This document shows positions 26,489 through 36,029 of a stretch of DNA of 46,544 bases, piece after piece; positions within the stretch are counted from its first letter, which is position 1; every line of letters begins with the position of its first letter. The translations under genes and the position numbers were made by a program. The notes under the pieces were generated by a model that worked only from the letters and a program-made list of their open reading frames with translations, did no database searches and was not told the DNA's origin. The stretch is from Cytobacillus gottheilii (GTDB lineage Bacteria; Bacillota; Bacilli; Bacillales; Cytobacillaceae), in the NCBI RefSeq assembly GCF_900166665.1, contig NZ_LT800494.1:2805762-2852305 (forward strand). The letters are read 5' to 3'.

Positions 26489-27658
26489 CTATCGTTTTAG
26501 GTTGACAAGTTCCTGCAGTATTTCATCTGATGTTGTAATGATACGCGTATTGGATTGGAATCCACGCTGTGCTGTAATCATTTCTGTGAATTCCTCTGAA
26601 AGGTCAACGTTTGACATTTCGAGAGAACCAGCTGCAACAACCCCACGGCCTTCACCGGCAACGTTGATGTTCGCAACACCTGAGTTTACTGTCTCCTGGA
26701 ATAAGCTGTTTCCTGCTTTTAGTAGACCTGAACCATTGCTAAACTTAGCAATGGCAAGTTGGCCTAGTGTGCCAATTTCACCATTCGAATATACACCATT
26801 AATTTCACCCAAAGAACCGATATTAAAGCTTTCCAGCATTCCGGCAGTGTTTCCGTTTGGATTAGCCATTGCTGTTAGAGAGCCAGGTGTATTTGTTAAG
26901 CCGCCAAAATTAAGCGTTACATCTTGTGCAGGATTGAGTCCATCAATCGAAATTGTTGTGTTCGCCTGATCAGGAAATGTAATGGCTTGTGGAGTAGCTG
27001 GGCTCGGTACAGCTGGGTCTACATTTCTGTTCCATAATTGTACAGTCCAGTTGTTTCCAGTTCCTTTAAATTCCACGTCAAGAACCTGTGCATCACCATT
27101 TGCATCCACAACTTTAATCTGCTGTGTTAATTCATTGGCACCACTTGCATCAGATGGCAAGTTCCCTTCAAGCGTGATTTCATCTGTTACCACTGCGGGC
27201 AGCATCGCATTTACATTCACTGTGATGTCACTAAGAACGCCATTCTCGTATGATTGAACCTTTAATCCGTCCGCATTGACAAGTGTACCATTATCATCTA
27301 AATAAAAGTTTCCTGCTCTTGTGTAGTACTGTGACTGGCCTTGACTTACAACAAAATAGCCATCGCCATCAATTCCTAGGTCCAATGAACGTCCTGTTGT
27401 TTGCAAACTTGAACCAGTATGAATTGTGTCAATTGTAGCGAGTGTAGAACCAAGTCCAACCTGCATAGCATTTTTACCGCCGCGGTTTTCCTGAGCAGCA
27501 CTTGCGCCTGCAACCGTTTGGTTCATTGTGTCCTTAAATGTAACGCGTCCTTTTTTAAAGCCGTACGTACTTACGTTTGCAATATTATTACCAATTACAT
27601 CTAGCTTTGTTTGAAAGTTTTTCATTCCGCTTATTCCTGAATACATTGAACGTAACAT
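26489..27658 (-). CDS. flgE: Flagellar hook protein FlgE
   Basis: Hook subunit. The rod/hook family N-terminus is present (LRSMYSGISGMKNFQTKLDV, then IGNNIANVSTYGFKKGRVTF with the ANVSTYGFK motif). The C-terminal helix ends EFTEMITAQRGFQSNTRIIT with a final EILQELVNLKR. The central domain (about 90-330) is Asn/Gly/Ala-rich. At 389 residues it is clearly longer than the hook protein I recall for B. subtilis (about 264, once called FlgG), so the surface domains may be enlarged. FlgG or FlgF are alternatives by family, but the position after flgD supports the hook. The ATG is ten bases after GAGGAG. Confidence 0.92.
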   Translation of the reverse strand: MLRSMYSGISGMKNFQTKLDVIGNNIANVSTYGFKKGRVTFKDTMNQTVAGASAAQENRGGKNAMQVGLGSTLATIDTIHTGSSLQTTGRSLDLGIDGDGYFVVSQGQSQYYTRAGNFYLDDNGTLVNADGLKVQSYENGVLSDITVNVNAMLPAVVTDEITLEGNLPSDASGANELTQQIKVVDANGDAQVLDVEFKGTGNNWTVQLWNRNVDPAVPSPATPQAITFPDQANTTISIDGLNPAQDVTLNFGGLTNTPGSLTAMANPNGNTAGMLESFNIGSLGEINGVYSNGEIGTLGQLAIAKFSNGSGLLKAGNSLFQETVNSGVANINVAGEGRGVVAAGSLEMSNVDLSEEFTEMITAQRGFQSNTRIITTSDEILQELVNLKR

Positions 27659-27737
27659 TTGTTTTTTTCTCCTCTCATATTACCTGCGTCTGTCAGTCAG
27701 CAGGTGTATGGCTTCCTTTTTTAGGTCCAGCCATTCG

Positions 27738-28124
27738 TTAGTCCATTACAATTGTGCCATTGATGTTTGTAAAAATTTGTGATTCGGCTTCTGCCCGATC
27801 CATTGCGGTAATAACGGTTTGATTTTTCGCACTAACGATAAGTGCTGCATCTTTCAGCAATATAAGTGCTTCTTTTACACCCATTCTTTTGGCTTCCGAC
27901 ACTTTACTTTCAATGCTTGACCACTTTTCATCGCTTATCGTGATGCCACGCTGCTGCAGTCGTTCTTTAGCATGTTTGCTAATAATTAACTTCTCATTGA
28001 CGCCTAAGGCCGTTTTTAAATGCTCAGTAAATGGCTTTTCAGCAGTCTTTTGCTGTAGTTTCTGTTGTGGCTGCGGTTTTATAACCGGCTGAGTATGAAT
28101 CGGACGAAACATATAATTGCTCAT
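27738..28124 (-). CDS. Flagellar operon protein, TIGR02530 type
   Basis: A 128-residue protein matching my memory of the TIGR02530 flagellar operon family. A basic, Gln-rich N-terminal third (PQPQQKLQQKTAEKPFTEHL) leads to a conserved domain: SKHAKERLQQRGI, then SKVSEAKRMGVKEALILLKD, and AALIVSAKNQTVITAMDRAE. No membrane segment or signal peptide is visible. The ATG is seven bases after AAGGAAG. It sits between flgD and flgE, a position where B. subtilis has no separate gene as I recall, and is probably linked to hook assembly. Its molecular role is not established. Confidence 0.85.
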   Translation of the reverse strand: MSNYMFRPIHTQPVIKPQPQQKLQQKTAEKPFTEHLKTALGVNEKLIISKHAKERLQQRGITISDEKWSSIESKVSEAKRMGVKEALILLKDAALIVSAKNQTVITAMDRAEAESQIFTNINGTIVMD

Positions 28125-28138
28125 CCAATCGCTTCCTT

Positions 28139-28783
28139 TTATGCTTCAATTTTTACTATTTGTGAAGATGAAATCGCTGTTTTAGCTTCATCATCAAGCT
28201 GGAATAACGTTTTGCCATTTTTAAAAGAGACAGAGTGAATGGCAGCTGTTTGCTCTTTTTTGTCAGCATCCAGATAGGTTACTGTTTTTCCAATCATGTT
28301 GCTCGCTTGAAGCATGGCATTTTCCTGTGATACTTCATTTACTTGCGAAATATTGGCTGGTGAAAGCTTTGTACCGTCTTCAAGTATGAAAGTGACATTA
28401 TTATCCTTAAACTGAATGGAAGACACTCTGCCAGTTCCTTCTTCAATAACGGGTGCTGTGTTTTCATTTCCTGCCTCGCTTACCTTATGCCAGCTTACAT
28501 TTTTACCAATAAAGGCGTTGTAAGAAATCATCTGACTTTGCTCTTGCATCTTTATAAAGCCCTCGAGCGTTGAGTTCATGTTTGTCATCTGCTCTAATGA
28601 TGAAAAAGTAGCCATTTGCGCAATAAAGTCTTTATCCTCCATAGGACTTGAAGGATCCTGATTTTGAAGCTGCGCCATTAATATTTTCATGAAATCATCT
28701 TTTCCTAATACATCACTGCCTGTTTTTCTCGTTTTATTTTGATAGTTTGACAGCAATAAAGCAGAATCAATTGAATTTGTCAT
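28139..28783 (-). CDS. flgD: Hook assembly scaffold FlgD
   Basis: Hook cap protein needed for polymerising FlgE. The N-terminal FlgD motif is clear (LGKDDFMKILMAQLQNQDPS, then SPMEDKDFIAQMATFSSLEQ). The rest contains the Ig/Tudor-like region with AFIGKNVSW and two short SVSFKNGKT-type strands. Length is 214 residues. The ATG is five bases after AGGTG and eight bases after the fliK stop. Confidence 0.94.
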   Translation of the reverse strand: MTNSIDSALLLSNYQNKTRKTGSDVLGKDDFMKILMAQLQNQDPSSPMEDKDFIAQMATFSSLEQMTNMNSTLEGFIKMQEQSQMISYNAFIGKNVSWHKVSEAGNENTAPVIEEGTGRVSSIQFKDNNVTFILEDGTKLSPANISQVNEVSQENAMLQASNMIGKTVTYLDADKKEQTAAIHSVSFKNGKTLFQLDDEAKTAISSSQIVKIEA

Positions 28784-28791
28784 ATTTTCAC

Positions 28792-30081
28792 CTACACTTC
28801 CGTATTCAGCAGAGCTTGCTCGAATGAATCTCCAAAGCTACTTTCAGTCTCCTGCTGCTGTTTTTCTGGCTGATGGGATTGCTGTTTCTCTTGCTCAGAC
28901 TGCTGGTCTCTGTTTAAGAACCTTTCCTGCTGATTCATCTGCTGTGTGATTTCTACCTTCTCTACTTGAATATTTTGAGAAGAAAAGGCATGCTTCAGCC
29001 CATTCAGATTTGAATCCAGCGCTTCTTTAGCGGCAGCTGTCGAAGTTAAAATTCTTGCAATCATGGTTGAATCTCTTTGAATTAATTCAATTCTTAAAGC
29101 ACCTAAATGCTCAGGGTTTAATTTAATAAATAGTCTTTGCGTGTCACCATTTTTCATTAAATGGCTTTTGGCCAGAATTGACTCAAACTGCTGCATAAGC
29201 TGCTGGGAGGATACCGGCTTTCCGTTTTGCCCCATCATTATGGTCAGCTGCTCTGCTTTTGCCATTTGCTGAAACGTCAGAAAGCCTGCAGACAGTCCTT
29301 CTGTTTTTGCTTTAAAGTTTTCTAATCCTGTTCCAGAACTAGAACCATTCTGATCTGATAATTCCTCTGAAACAGTAGAAAATAGTTTAAAAGCCATCTC
29401 ACGATTGTTTGTTGATTTAAGATTCGCTAATTCTTGCAGCTGATTATGAAAGCTTTTCAAGAAATCTTTCAAATTTACATCTTTGCCAGCCAGATCCTGC
29501 TGCGCTGTTAAAAGTTCAAAAAGCTTTACCGCCTTCATGCCCATTGCAAAGTCACGATTCAAATTTCCAGAAAATGCATCGGTATTCACTGCAGCAAGAG
29601 ATTCAAGCAGCTGCATGATCGCCAACTCCTGATTTTGCAGTTCCTCACTATCTTTTTCGCCATTCAATACTGGAACAAGTTCAGCTTCTGCATCGGCAGA
29701 TATATGGCCGTTTCCTTGCTGATTAAATGAAGCCAATAGCTTGGAAAGCAATTCTCCGAGTTCTTCTAAAGAAATCCCAAGCTCTTCTGATAGAGTTTCA
29801 AGAGAAGATTGATCGGACTCAAGCATCATTTTCGAATATAACTCAAGGCCATTTTCTAAATCCAGCAGCTGATCTGCATTCATAAATGCAAGAAAATCAG
29901 CTAATTCTTCTTCTGTTAACTCATCTATTCCAGCACCTGCCTGATCGTTATGCTGTACTGGCTGATCGCTTCCCATTAACCCGGACAGCATCGACGTAAA
30001 ACCGCCTTTTCCTGCTTCTGCCGCTTTTGCATCAGCAGATTTTATGCTGTTTATAAATCCTAAACCTGCGATTTGCATCAT
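28792..30081 (-). CDS. fliK: Hook-length control protein FliK
   Basis: Secreted molecular ruler that sets hook length and triggers the FlhB specificity switch. The long variable N-terminal part is acidic and Leu/Gln-rich. The conserved C-terminal hook-length domain lies around 300-385 and contains RLFIKLNPEHLGALRIELIQ, the region that contacts FlhB. The last 40 residues are Gln/Glu-rich. Length is 429 residues. GGGGGG precedes two adjacent ATG codons, so the start may be one residue later. It follows the motE-like gene. Confidence 0.93.
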   Translation of the reverse strand: MMQIAGLGFINSIKSADAKAAEAGKGGFTSMLSGLMGSDQPVQHNDQAGAGIDELTEEELADFLAFMNADQLLDLENGLELYSKMMLESDQSSLETLSEELGISLEELGELLSKLLASFNQQGNGHISADAEAELVPVLNGEKDSEELQNQELAIMQLLESLAAVNTDAFSGNLNRDFAMGMKAVKLFELLTAQQDLAGKDVNLKDFLKSFHNQLQELANLKSTNNREMAFKLFSTVSEELSDQNGSSSGTGLENFKAKTEGLSAGFLTFQQMAKAEQLTIMMGQNGKPVSSQQLMQQFESILAKSHLMKNGDTQRLFIKLNPEHLGALRIELIQRDSTMIARILTSTAAAKEALDSNLNGLKHAFSSQNIQVEKVEITQQMNQQERFLNRDQQSEQEKQQSHQPEKQQQETESSFGDSFEQALLNTEV

Positions 30082-30114
30082 TTCACCCCCCTTCTATCGA
30101 TCGGAAAGCAAGGA

Positions 30115-30732
30115 TTACTCGTCAGCTTCTTCATTCTCCTTAGCAGCTGTCAGCAAACCTGTCATACGAGCAGCATTTGCCGGATCCAAATTTTCCATAA
30201 TGGCTGCTAGTGTATCTGGCTTAACATTTGCCAAGATGCGCACTGCTTCAGCATCATCCATTTCTGTCAGGATCGGTGCAGCTTTTTTAGCAGAAATTGT
30301 TTCATAGGTTTTAATGATATCTTTAAAGGCTCGTTTATTTTCATCACGAATCGCTCTAAGTTCATCTACTTCCTGCTGAAGCCTTTCTTTCTCCAGCTGC
30401 GCCCGCTCAATGTCTAAGTCCTTTGTCTCCAGCTGACCTTCCAGCTGAGTAATTCTAGCTTCCCTGTCTTTTATATCGGCTTCAAGCTCAATCACTTTGT
30501 TTTCAAATTCTTCCATACTGGAGATTTCCTCTTCACTAAAGAGCGAAGACAGAAATGGTATTTTTTGGCCATATTCTTTTGTGACTTGGAAAACGTTGTG
30601 GCCAAGCAGTGTTAAGACAAGAAGCATAACGGCAAGAGCAAAAAGCAGCGGAATCAGAAACCAGTATAGAAACTTTTGAAATTTGCCCGTCTTATTGTGA
30701 TTTCCTTCAAGTTCTTCTTTATTTTTCCCCAT
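30115..30732 (-). CDS. ylxF: YlxF/MotE-like membrane coiled-coil protein
   Basis: Matches YlxF of the B. subtilis fla/che operon by position and layout. One membrane segment (about residues 20-45) is followed by a long coiled coil (about 70-135, heptad-like ELEADIKDREARITQLEGQL). A C-terminal MgtE_N-like helical domain is at about 145-195 (SAKKAAPILTEMDDAEAVRI). That layout resembles MotE, a chaperone of periplasmic MotC in rhizobia. The role in Bacillus is not known to me. Length is 205 residues. It lies between fliJ and fliK. Confidence 0.85.
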   Translation of the reverse strand: MGKNKEELEGNHNKTGKFQKFLYWFLIPLLFALAVMLLVLTLLGHNVFQVTKEYGQKIPFLSSLFSEEEISSMEEFENKVIELEADIKDREARITQLEGQLETKDLDIERAQLEKERLQQEVDELRAIRDENKRAFKDIIKTYETISAKKAAPILTEMDDAEAVRILANVKPDTLAAIMENLDPANAARMTGLLTAAKENEEADE

Positions 30733-30740
30733 TCGACCAC

Positions 30741-31184
30741 CTAATTTCCTCGATTGACGAAATGCTGTATCGAAATATCATCCATTTGTCTGCCCTCTAG
30801 CTGTTTTAATTCTTCATAAAAAAGTTCTTTGCTTTTTTCTTTCATTTTTTCATATTTTTTTACTTCGATATTTTTTTCCATTAAGCGTTCTTGAAAATAG
30901 TTCATTTGACTTCTAGTGTTCATCACCATTTTTTGAAAATGATGAATCGTTTTTTCAAGATTGCCAACAAATTGCTGGTGATGCCTAATCTCTTGAACAG
31001 GCAATCCGTTCAGCAGGCGCTCTGATTGAAAGGATTCTAGATCCTCTTTTTTCTTAAGCAATTCATATAGCTTTTCAGCTGCATCTTCAAATCGTTTAAC
31101 AGATTGGTTATACAGATCAAGGGCTTCGTCTTTTTCCCGTTCACGAATTGATAATACTTTATTGAATTTAAATTGAAACTGCAT
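30741..31184 (-). CDS. fliJ: Flagellar export chaperone FliJ
   Basis: Coiled-coil protein of the export ATPase complex that sits in the FliI hexamer and links it to FlhA. The 147 residues are almost wholly helical and highly charged, with FKFNKVLSIREREKDEALDL at the N-terminus as typical of FliJ. No membrane segment is seen. It begins five bases after the fliI stop and is followed by the ylxF-type gene. Confidence 0.92.
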   Translation of the reverse strand: MQFQFKFNKVLSIREREKDEALDLYNQSVKRFEDAAEKLYELLKKKEDLESFQSERLLNGLPVQEIRHHQQFVGNLEKTIHHFQKMVMNTRSQMNYFQERLMEKNIEVKKYEKMKEKSKELFYEELKQLEGRQMDDISIQHFVNRGN

Positions 31185-31189
31185 TTGGG

Positions 31190-32506
31190 TCAGTCTCCTT
31201 TGCCGGTAATGCGATAAAGTTGCTGAATGCTTTCGTCAATCGATATTTTTTCATGTGTTCTTTGTTTCAAAAAGGCTGTAATCAGCGGGTAAAGTCTAAT
31301 GGCTTCATCAATTTCTGCTGAGGATCCTTTTTTATAAGCACCAATGTTTATTAAGTCTTCTGAATTGATATAAATACTTAAAAATTGCCTCAGCCTCTCA
31401 GCTGCCTGCACATGGGCCGGTGCTGAAATCTGATTCATAACCCTGCTCACACTCTTTAGAACATTAACAGCAGGATATTGGCCCTTATTGGCTAATGCAC
31501 GATCTAACACAAAATGTCCATCTAAGATTCCACGGACTGTGTCAGCGATCGGTTCATTCATATCGTCACCATCAACGAGCACCGTGTAAAATGCCGTAAT
31601 AGTGCCGGCTTCATTTGTGCCTGTCCGTTCAAGAAGCTTAGGCAAAATAGCAAATACAGAAGGTGTATATCCTTTTGTGGTTGGCGGTTCGCCGACTGCC
31701 AGTCCAACCTCACGCTGTGCCATTGCTACACGAGTAACGGAGTCCATCATAAGCATGACATTTAAGCCTTTATCCCGAAAATATTCGGCTATTGCTGTGG
31801 CTGTATAGGCACCTTTAATCCTCATTAAAGCGGGCTGATCCGAGGTGGCTACAACAACAATTGACCTTTTCAGTCCCTCTGGACCTAGATCTTTCTCAAT
31901 AAACTCGCGAACTTCACGGCCACGTTCTCCTATAAGAGCTATTACATTTAGATCGGCCGTTGTATTTCGGGCAATCATTCCGAGCAATGTGCTTTTTCCC
32001 ACACCACTTCCTGCGAAAATCCCGACACGCTGCCCTTTTCCAACGGTTAACAAGCTATCAACCATACGAACTCCGACTTCAATAGGCTCATGTATAGGCG
32101 GTCGTTTTAGAGGATTCGGCGGATTTTGATCTGTTGGAACACTTGTTAACCCTCTCGGCAAACTGCTTTCATCAAGCGGTCTGCCTAATGAATCAATCGC
32201 CTTGCCGATTAATGCTGCACCAACTTTTATTTCCAATGGATTGCCTGTTGCTTCCACTAAACTGCCAGGTGCAATTTCATTCAATTCTGTATAAGGCATG
32301 AGAATAACATTCTCGTCCTTAAAGCCGACGACTTCAGCTAATATTTTTGTTTTTCTTTTTTTTCCAATATGAATATAACAGACATCACCGATTGAACTCT
32401 CTGGACCTTGTGACTCGATCATAAGCCCCACAACCCGTTTTACTCTTCCATAGCGCTTAAAGCTATCGATCTCATCCAGATAATCTAGTGCAATATCCAA
32501 CTGCAT
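31190..32506 (-). CDS. fliI: Flagellum-specific export ATPase FliI
   Basis: F1-type ATPase that powers and primes export of flagellar subunits. The Walker A loop AGSGVGKS is at residues 165-172, the Walker B region is VMLMMDSVTRVAMAQRE, and the ALIGERGREVREFIE motif lies between them. The family motif PSVFAILPKLLERTG follows. Length is 438 residues. The start ATG overlaps the fliH stop by one base (TAATG), so translation is coupled to its regulator FliH. Confidence 0.97.
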   Translation of the reverse strand: MQLDIALDYLDEIDSFKRYGRVKRVVGLMIESQGPESSIGDVCYIHIGKKRKTKILAEVVGFKDENVILMPYTELNEIAPGSLVEATGNPLEIKVGAALIGKAIDSLGRPLDESSLPRGLTSVPTDQNPPNPLKRPPIHEPIEVGVRMVDSLLTVGKGQRVGIFAGSGVGKSTLLGMIARNTTADLNVIALIGERGREVREFIEKDLGPEGLKRSIVVVATSDQPALMRIKGAYTATAIAEYFRDKGLNVMLMMDSVTRVAMAQREVGLAVGEPPTTKGYTPSVFAILPKLLERTGTNEAGTITAFYTVLVDGDDMNEPIADTVRGILDGHFVLDRALANKGQYPAVNVLKSVSRVMNQISAPAHVQAAERLRQFLSIYINSEDLINIGAYKKGSSAEIDEAIRLYPLITAFLKQRTHEKISIDESIQQLYRITGKGD

Positions 32507-33270
32507 TAATGGTCACTCTCCAATTTCTCAAATAGCTTGACCTTTATTTCATTAAGCTGGCTGTCAACAGCTGCATCAATACGGCCGCTGTCAGATTCAA
32601 TTACACAGCTTGTTTCTGCTAGTTCATCGTTAGGAAAAATATATAATTTCGTTTCTTTAGGAAAGACAGCCATTAATTCATCTTTATGTTCTACAAGCAG
32701 CTCATATTGAGTTGGGTGAACATGCAGCTGAACGTCACTTTGTTCTCTAGCCTCTTTAAGAGCACGTATTACATAAGTTAAATAATGCTCTTCATTTGCT
32801 GTTAGCTCTTCATTGATAATTTTCCCGGCAACCTTCATGCCAATTTGCAGAATGGTCCGGTCAGCTTGATCAACAGTTGTTTCGTAATCCTTTTTACTTA
32901 TATCAACTGTCTGTTTTGCTAGCGCAATGTATTCAGCATAATCATTATAGCCCTGCTGCCTGCCTTCTTCGTAGCCGGCAGCAAAGCCTTCAGACTGAGC
33001 CTGTTCAAACAGAGCATGTTTTTCCTGCTGAAGAGACTCTCGCTCCTGGTTCATATGCTTTTCTAACATACTGACTTCTTGTCTGGCTGAATGGATCATT
33101 TGCTCAGCCTCATTTTGTGCATTCATTAAAAGCTGCTGAATTTGCTCCTCAGTGTGAGCGGGTGTTTTTCTAAGCTCAGGACCGGTTTCTCCATGATCAA
33201 ACGTTTTAATCCTGATAATCTTCTGGTCTTTTTCAGGGATGTCATTTATAGCCTTATATAATCTAGACAA
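32506..33270 (-). CDS. fliH: Flagellar export regulator FliH
   Basis: Negative regulator and peripheral stalk-like partner of FliI. The N-terminal half is a Gln/Glu-rich helix with the GYEEGRQQGYNDYAE repeat-like segment typical of FliH glycine-repeat helices. The C-terminal part (about 150-255) is the conserved FliH domain with GMKVAGKIINEELTANEEHY. An ATG at 33279 is only two bases from GGAGG. A TTG at 33270, nine bases after AGGAG, has better spacing, so I use it (254 residues), but this is uncertain. It follows fliG, with the start near the fliG stop. Confidence 0.88.
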   Translation of the reverse strand: MSRLYKAINDIPEKDQKIIRIKTFDHGETGPELRKTPAHTEEQIQQLLMNAQNEAEQMIHSARQEVSMLEKHMNQERESLQQEKHALFEQAQSEGFAAGYEEGRQQGYNDYAEYIALAKQTVDISKKDYETTVDQADRTILQIGMKVAGKIINEELTANEEHYLTYVIRALKEAREQSDVQLHVHPTQYELLVEHKDELMAVFPKETKLYIFPNDELAETSCVIESDSGRIDAAVDSQLNEIKVKLFEKLESDH

Positions 33271-34279
33271 TAATGTCATCTCCTCCGCCGCGAGCTACAA
33301 TAATTTCGCCGGACTCTTCCAGTCTGCGAATAATACCAACAATTCTTGACTGTGCTTCTTCTACTTCACGCAGTCTTACAGGACCCATATATTCCATTTC
33401 GTCTTTAAATGTTTCGACCATTCGCGATGACATGTTGCTAAAGACAATTTCTTTCACTTCGTCACTGGACACTTTCAGTGAAAGCATAAGATCTTCTGTT
33501 TCACAATCACGGATAATTCTCTGAATTGCTCGATTATCAAGTGTAACAATATCTTCAAATACGAACATTCTTTTCTTAATTTCTTCTGCTAATTCAGGAT
33601 CTTGAATTTCAAGTGCATCCAGGATGGTTCTTTCTGTCGCACGGTCAACACCATTTAGTACATCAACAACTGCTTCCACTCCGCCTGTTTGTGTATAATC
33701 TTGCGTGACAGTAGCAGAAAGCTTTCTTTCAAGTATTTGTTCCACTTCATTAATGATCTCTGGTGATGTGCTATCCATTACTGCAATTCTTCTTGCAATA
33801 TCCGCCTGCATTTCCTGAGGCAGCTCAGAAAGAATTTGCCCAGCTTGTGCTGAATCTAAATAAGAAAGAATAAGGGCAATGGTCTGGGGATGCTCATTCT
33901 GAATAAAGTTGAAAATTTGTCCAGGATCAGCCTTGCGTGCAAAATCAAAAGGACGGACTTGAAGGGAAGAAGTTAATCTGTTAATGATGACAGATGCCTG
34001 ATCTTCTCCAAGTGCTTTTTCCAAGACGGTTTTTGCGTAGCCAATTCCGCCTTGTGAAATATAATCTTGAGCAAGTGCTATTTGGTGAAACTCTTCAAGG
34101 ATTTCCTCTTTTGCCTCTGATTCTACTTTCTTAACCCCTGAAATTTCCAAAGTGAGTTTCTCAATCTCTTCCTCACTCAAATGCTTGTATACCGATGAAG
34201 CAACATCAGGCCCAAGGGAGATTAGCAGAATAGCTGCTTTTTGTTTGCCTGTTAATTCTTTTTGATCATTTCTTGCCAC
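33263..34279 (-). CDS. fliG: Flagellar motor switch protein FliG
   Basis: C-ring protein that contacts the MS ring and stators and carries the torque-generating helix. The three FliG domains are visible: N-terminal (LTGKQKAAILLISLGPDVAS), middle with the EHPQTIALILSYL motif, and C-terminal with the charged torque helix (VFEDIVTLDNRAIQRIIRDC). Length is 338 residues, the same as B. subtilis. Translation starts at a GTG seven bases after GGGGGG. It follows fliF by 13 bases. Confidence 0.97.
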   Translation of the reverse strand: MARNDQKELTGKQKAAILLISLGPDVASSVYKHLSEEEIEKLTLEISGVKKVESEAKEEILEEFHQIALAQDYISQGGIGYAKTVLEKALGEDQASVIINRLTSSLQVRPFDFARKADPGQIFNFIQNEHPQTIALILSYLDSAQAGQILSELPQEMQADIARRIAVMDSTSPEIINEVEQILERKLSATVTQDYTQTGGVEAVVDVLNGVDRATERTILDALEIQDPELAEEIKKRMFVFEDIVTLDNRAIQRIIRDCETEDLMLSLKVSSDEVKEIVFSNMSSRMVETFKDEMEYMGPVRLREVEEAQSRIVGIIRRLEESGEIIVARGGGDDIIV

Positions 34280-34292
34280 GTATAAGCCCCCC

Positions 34293-35891
34293 TTAGTCTT
34301 CTGCGATCCATGTTCTTAATAATTTAGCAAAATCTTCTGGCTTATCTTTTGCCATTTTTTCTAATTGCTTACGTCGTAAAGTACCTTCTGTTTCAGTCTC
34401 TTGGTTTACATCCGGAACATTAAATAATTTTTGTTCTGCCAGCACTTCTTCTTCTTCAGCAATATCATTTGCTTTCTTTCTTGCTCTGATAAATAGGAAG
34501 ATTAGGACAAGGATAATCAGAAGCAATAGTCCGCCAACCACGAAGATCCACCAAGGAAGACCAGCTGCCACTTCATCAGGAAACTCTACCTTGCCGTTAA
34601 ATGGCTGGACAGATACAACGATCTTATCCTGTAATGCTTCATCCGTAATTTCACCATCTACTGAATCTTTGTTAATCGTTGTTCTTACAATCGTTCCTAA
34701 CATTTGTGTAATGTCATTTATACGTTCTTGCGGAAGTGAGTTAGGATCATCTGCTGTAGGTGGCTCCACCATAACCTGGATGCCTAAATCTCTAATTTTA
34801 TATGGGCTTTCAACAATTTCTCTGCGAATTTTATTTACTTCATTGTTAATTGTCTCTTCAATTCGTTCGTAATCGCCATTTCCTTCAGCACCTTCGACAT
34901 ACGTTGTCCCCAGTGCATCAGCTGGATCTTCTCCTTGAGGGATTCCCCCAGCCTGGTCTGCATTTCCTGTGAACGTCTCTGTCACTCTCTGTGCACTAAT
35001 TGCGATGCCTTCCATATTTTCTTCATCAACAGGCTGAACTAGGTTTTCTTCTCTGTTTTCTTGGGTAAAGTCTATATCAGCAGTAACAGAAACAACAACC
35101 TTTTCCTGGCCCATCAATGTTCCCAGCATACTTTGAACTTGTCTTTGCACATCACGTTCAATTTCTTTTTTAATCTCATGCTGTGCTGCAAATGTAGTGC
35201 CTGGAGAATTTTCATTATTTTTTTGATCAAAGTACTCAAAATATTGGTTCATGATGACGATATTATCTGTAGGCAAGTTTGGAACACTTTTTGAAACAAG
35301 ATGATACAAAGCCTGGATTTGTGAGTCCTCAAACTGATAACCAGGTTTTGTATCAAGCACTATAGAAGCAGAAGCGGCTTCTGCAGAGTCATTAACAAAG
35401 ATGCCTTTCTCCGGCAGGTTAATCATCACCTTTGCATCACTAACCCCTTCAACGCCTTTAATCAGCGTTGCAAGCTCCGTCTGCATAGCATCCAGCTTCA
35501 ATACATTAAATTCATTTTCAGTCATCCCAATCCCAGCATTCTGGCTAAAGAAGGAATAATCAATCCCGCCTGATTTCGGCAGACCTTCAGCAGCAAGCTC
35601 AACAAGCAAAGTATCAGCCATCTCCTCTGGAACAAGGATGGTTGTCCCATCATTGGCTATCTCAGATTGAATGCCCCTTGCTGTTAAGTTCTCTTTAATG
35701 GCGCCAGTCTCTGAAGGAGACAAATTGCTATATAAAGGCACAAAACTTGTAGAAGATGCCCATATTGAAGCCACAATAATTACTATGATTAAAAGAACAG
35801 AAGAACCGATATACAAAGTTTTTTGCTTATTTGAACGCGATCTCCAAAACTCTTTTATCTTCGTTATAAAATTTTGAAACGATTCTTTCAT
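34293..35891 (-). CDS. fliF: Flagellar MS-ring protein FliF
   Basis: Forms the membrane-embedded MS ring, the base for assembly of the basal body. An N-terminal membrane segment (about residues 25-45) is followed by YscJ-like ring-building motifs (GGIDYSFFSQNAGIGMTENE and KVMINLPEKGIF). The C-terminal membrane segment is at about 438-462, and the final FliG-binding tail ends KDKPEDFAKLLRTWIAED. The frame opens at 35915, but the ATG at 35891, five bases after GGGGGG, gives 532 residues. A 138-base gap with a long hairpin separates it from fliE. Confidence 0.96.
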   Translation of the reverse strand: MKESFQNFITKIKEFWRSRSNKQKTLYIGSSVLLIIVIIVASIWASSTSFVPLYSNLSPSETGAIKENLTARGIQSEIANDGTTILVPEEMADTLLVELAAEGLPKSGGIDYSFFSQNAGIGMTENEFNVLKLDAMQTELATLIKGVEGVSDAKVMINLPEKGIFVNDSAEAASASIVLDTKPGYQFEDSQIQALYHLVSKSVPNLPTDNIVIMNQYFEYFDQKNNENSPGTTFAAQHEIKKEIERDVQRQVQSMLGTLMGQEKVVVSVTADIDFTQENREENLVQPVDEENMEGIAISAQRVTETFTGNADQAGGIPQGEDPADALGTTYVEGAEGNGDYERIEETINNEVNKIRREIVESPYKIRDLGIQVMVEPPTADDPNSLPQERINDITQMLGTIVRTTINKDSVDGEITDEALQDKIVVSVQPFNGKVEFPDEVAAGLPWWIFVVGGLLLLIILVLIFLFIRARKKANDIAEEEEVLAEQKLFNVPDVNQETETEGTLRRKQLEKMAKDKPEDFAKLLRTWIAED

Positions 35892-35910
35892 CATTACCCC
35901 CCGATGGTCT

Positions 35911-35984
35911 GCCATAGCCTCTCAGAAAAAATTTATTTACCTATCCTCAACTAGTTAAATTCATGTCTTCTCAGGTGCTATGGC
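35911..35984 (-). other. Stem-loop between fliE and fliF
   Basis: The arms 35911-35927 and 35968-35984 pair at about 14 of 17 positions, with a perfect GCCATAGC/GCTATGGC base. The minus-strand sequence after the stem is the fliF leader, not a T-run. It may be a processing or stabilising hairpin in the operon mRNA. Confidence 0.5.
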
Positions 35985-36029
35985 TGTTTATGCATTGTGG
36001 GCGCATAGTCCAATTAATATATTTATCTA

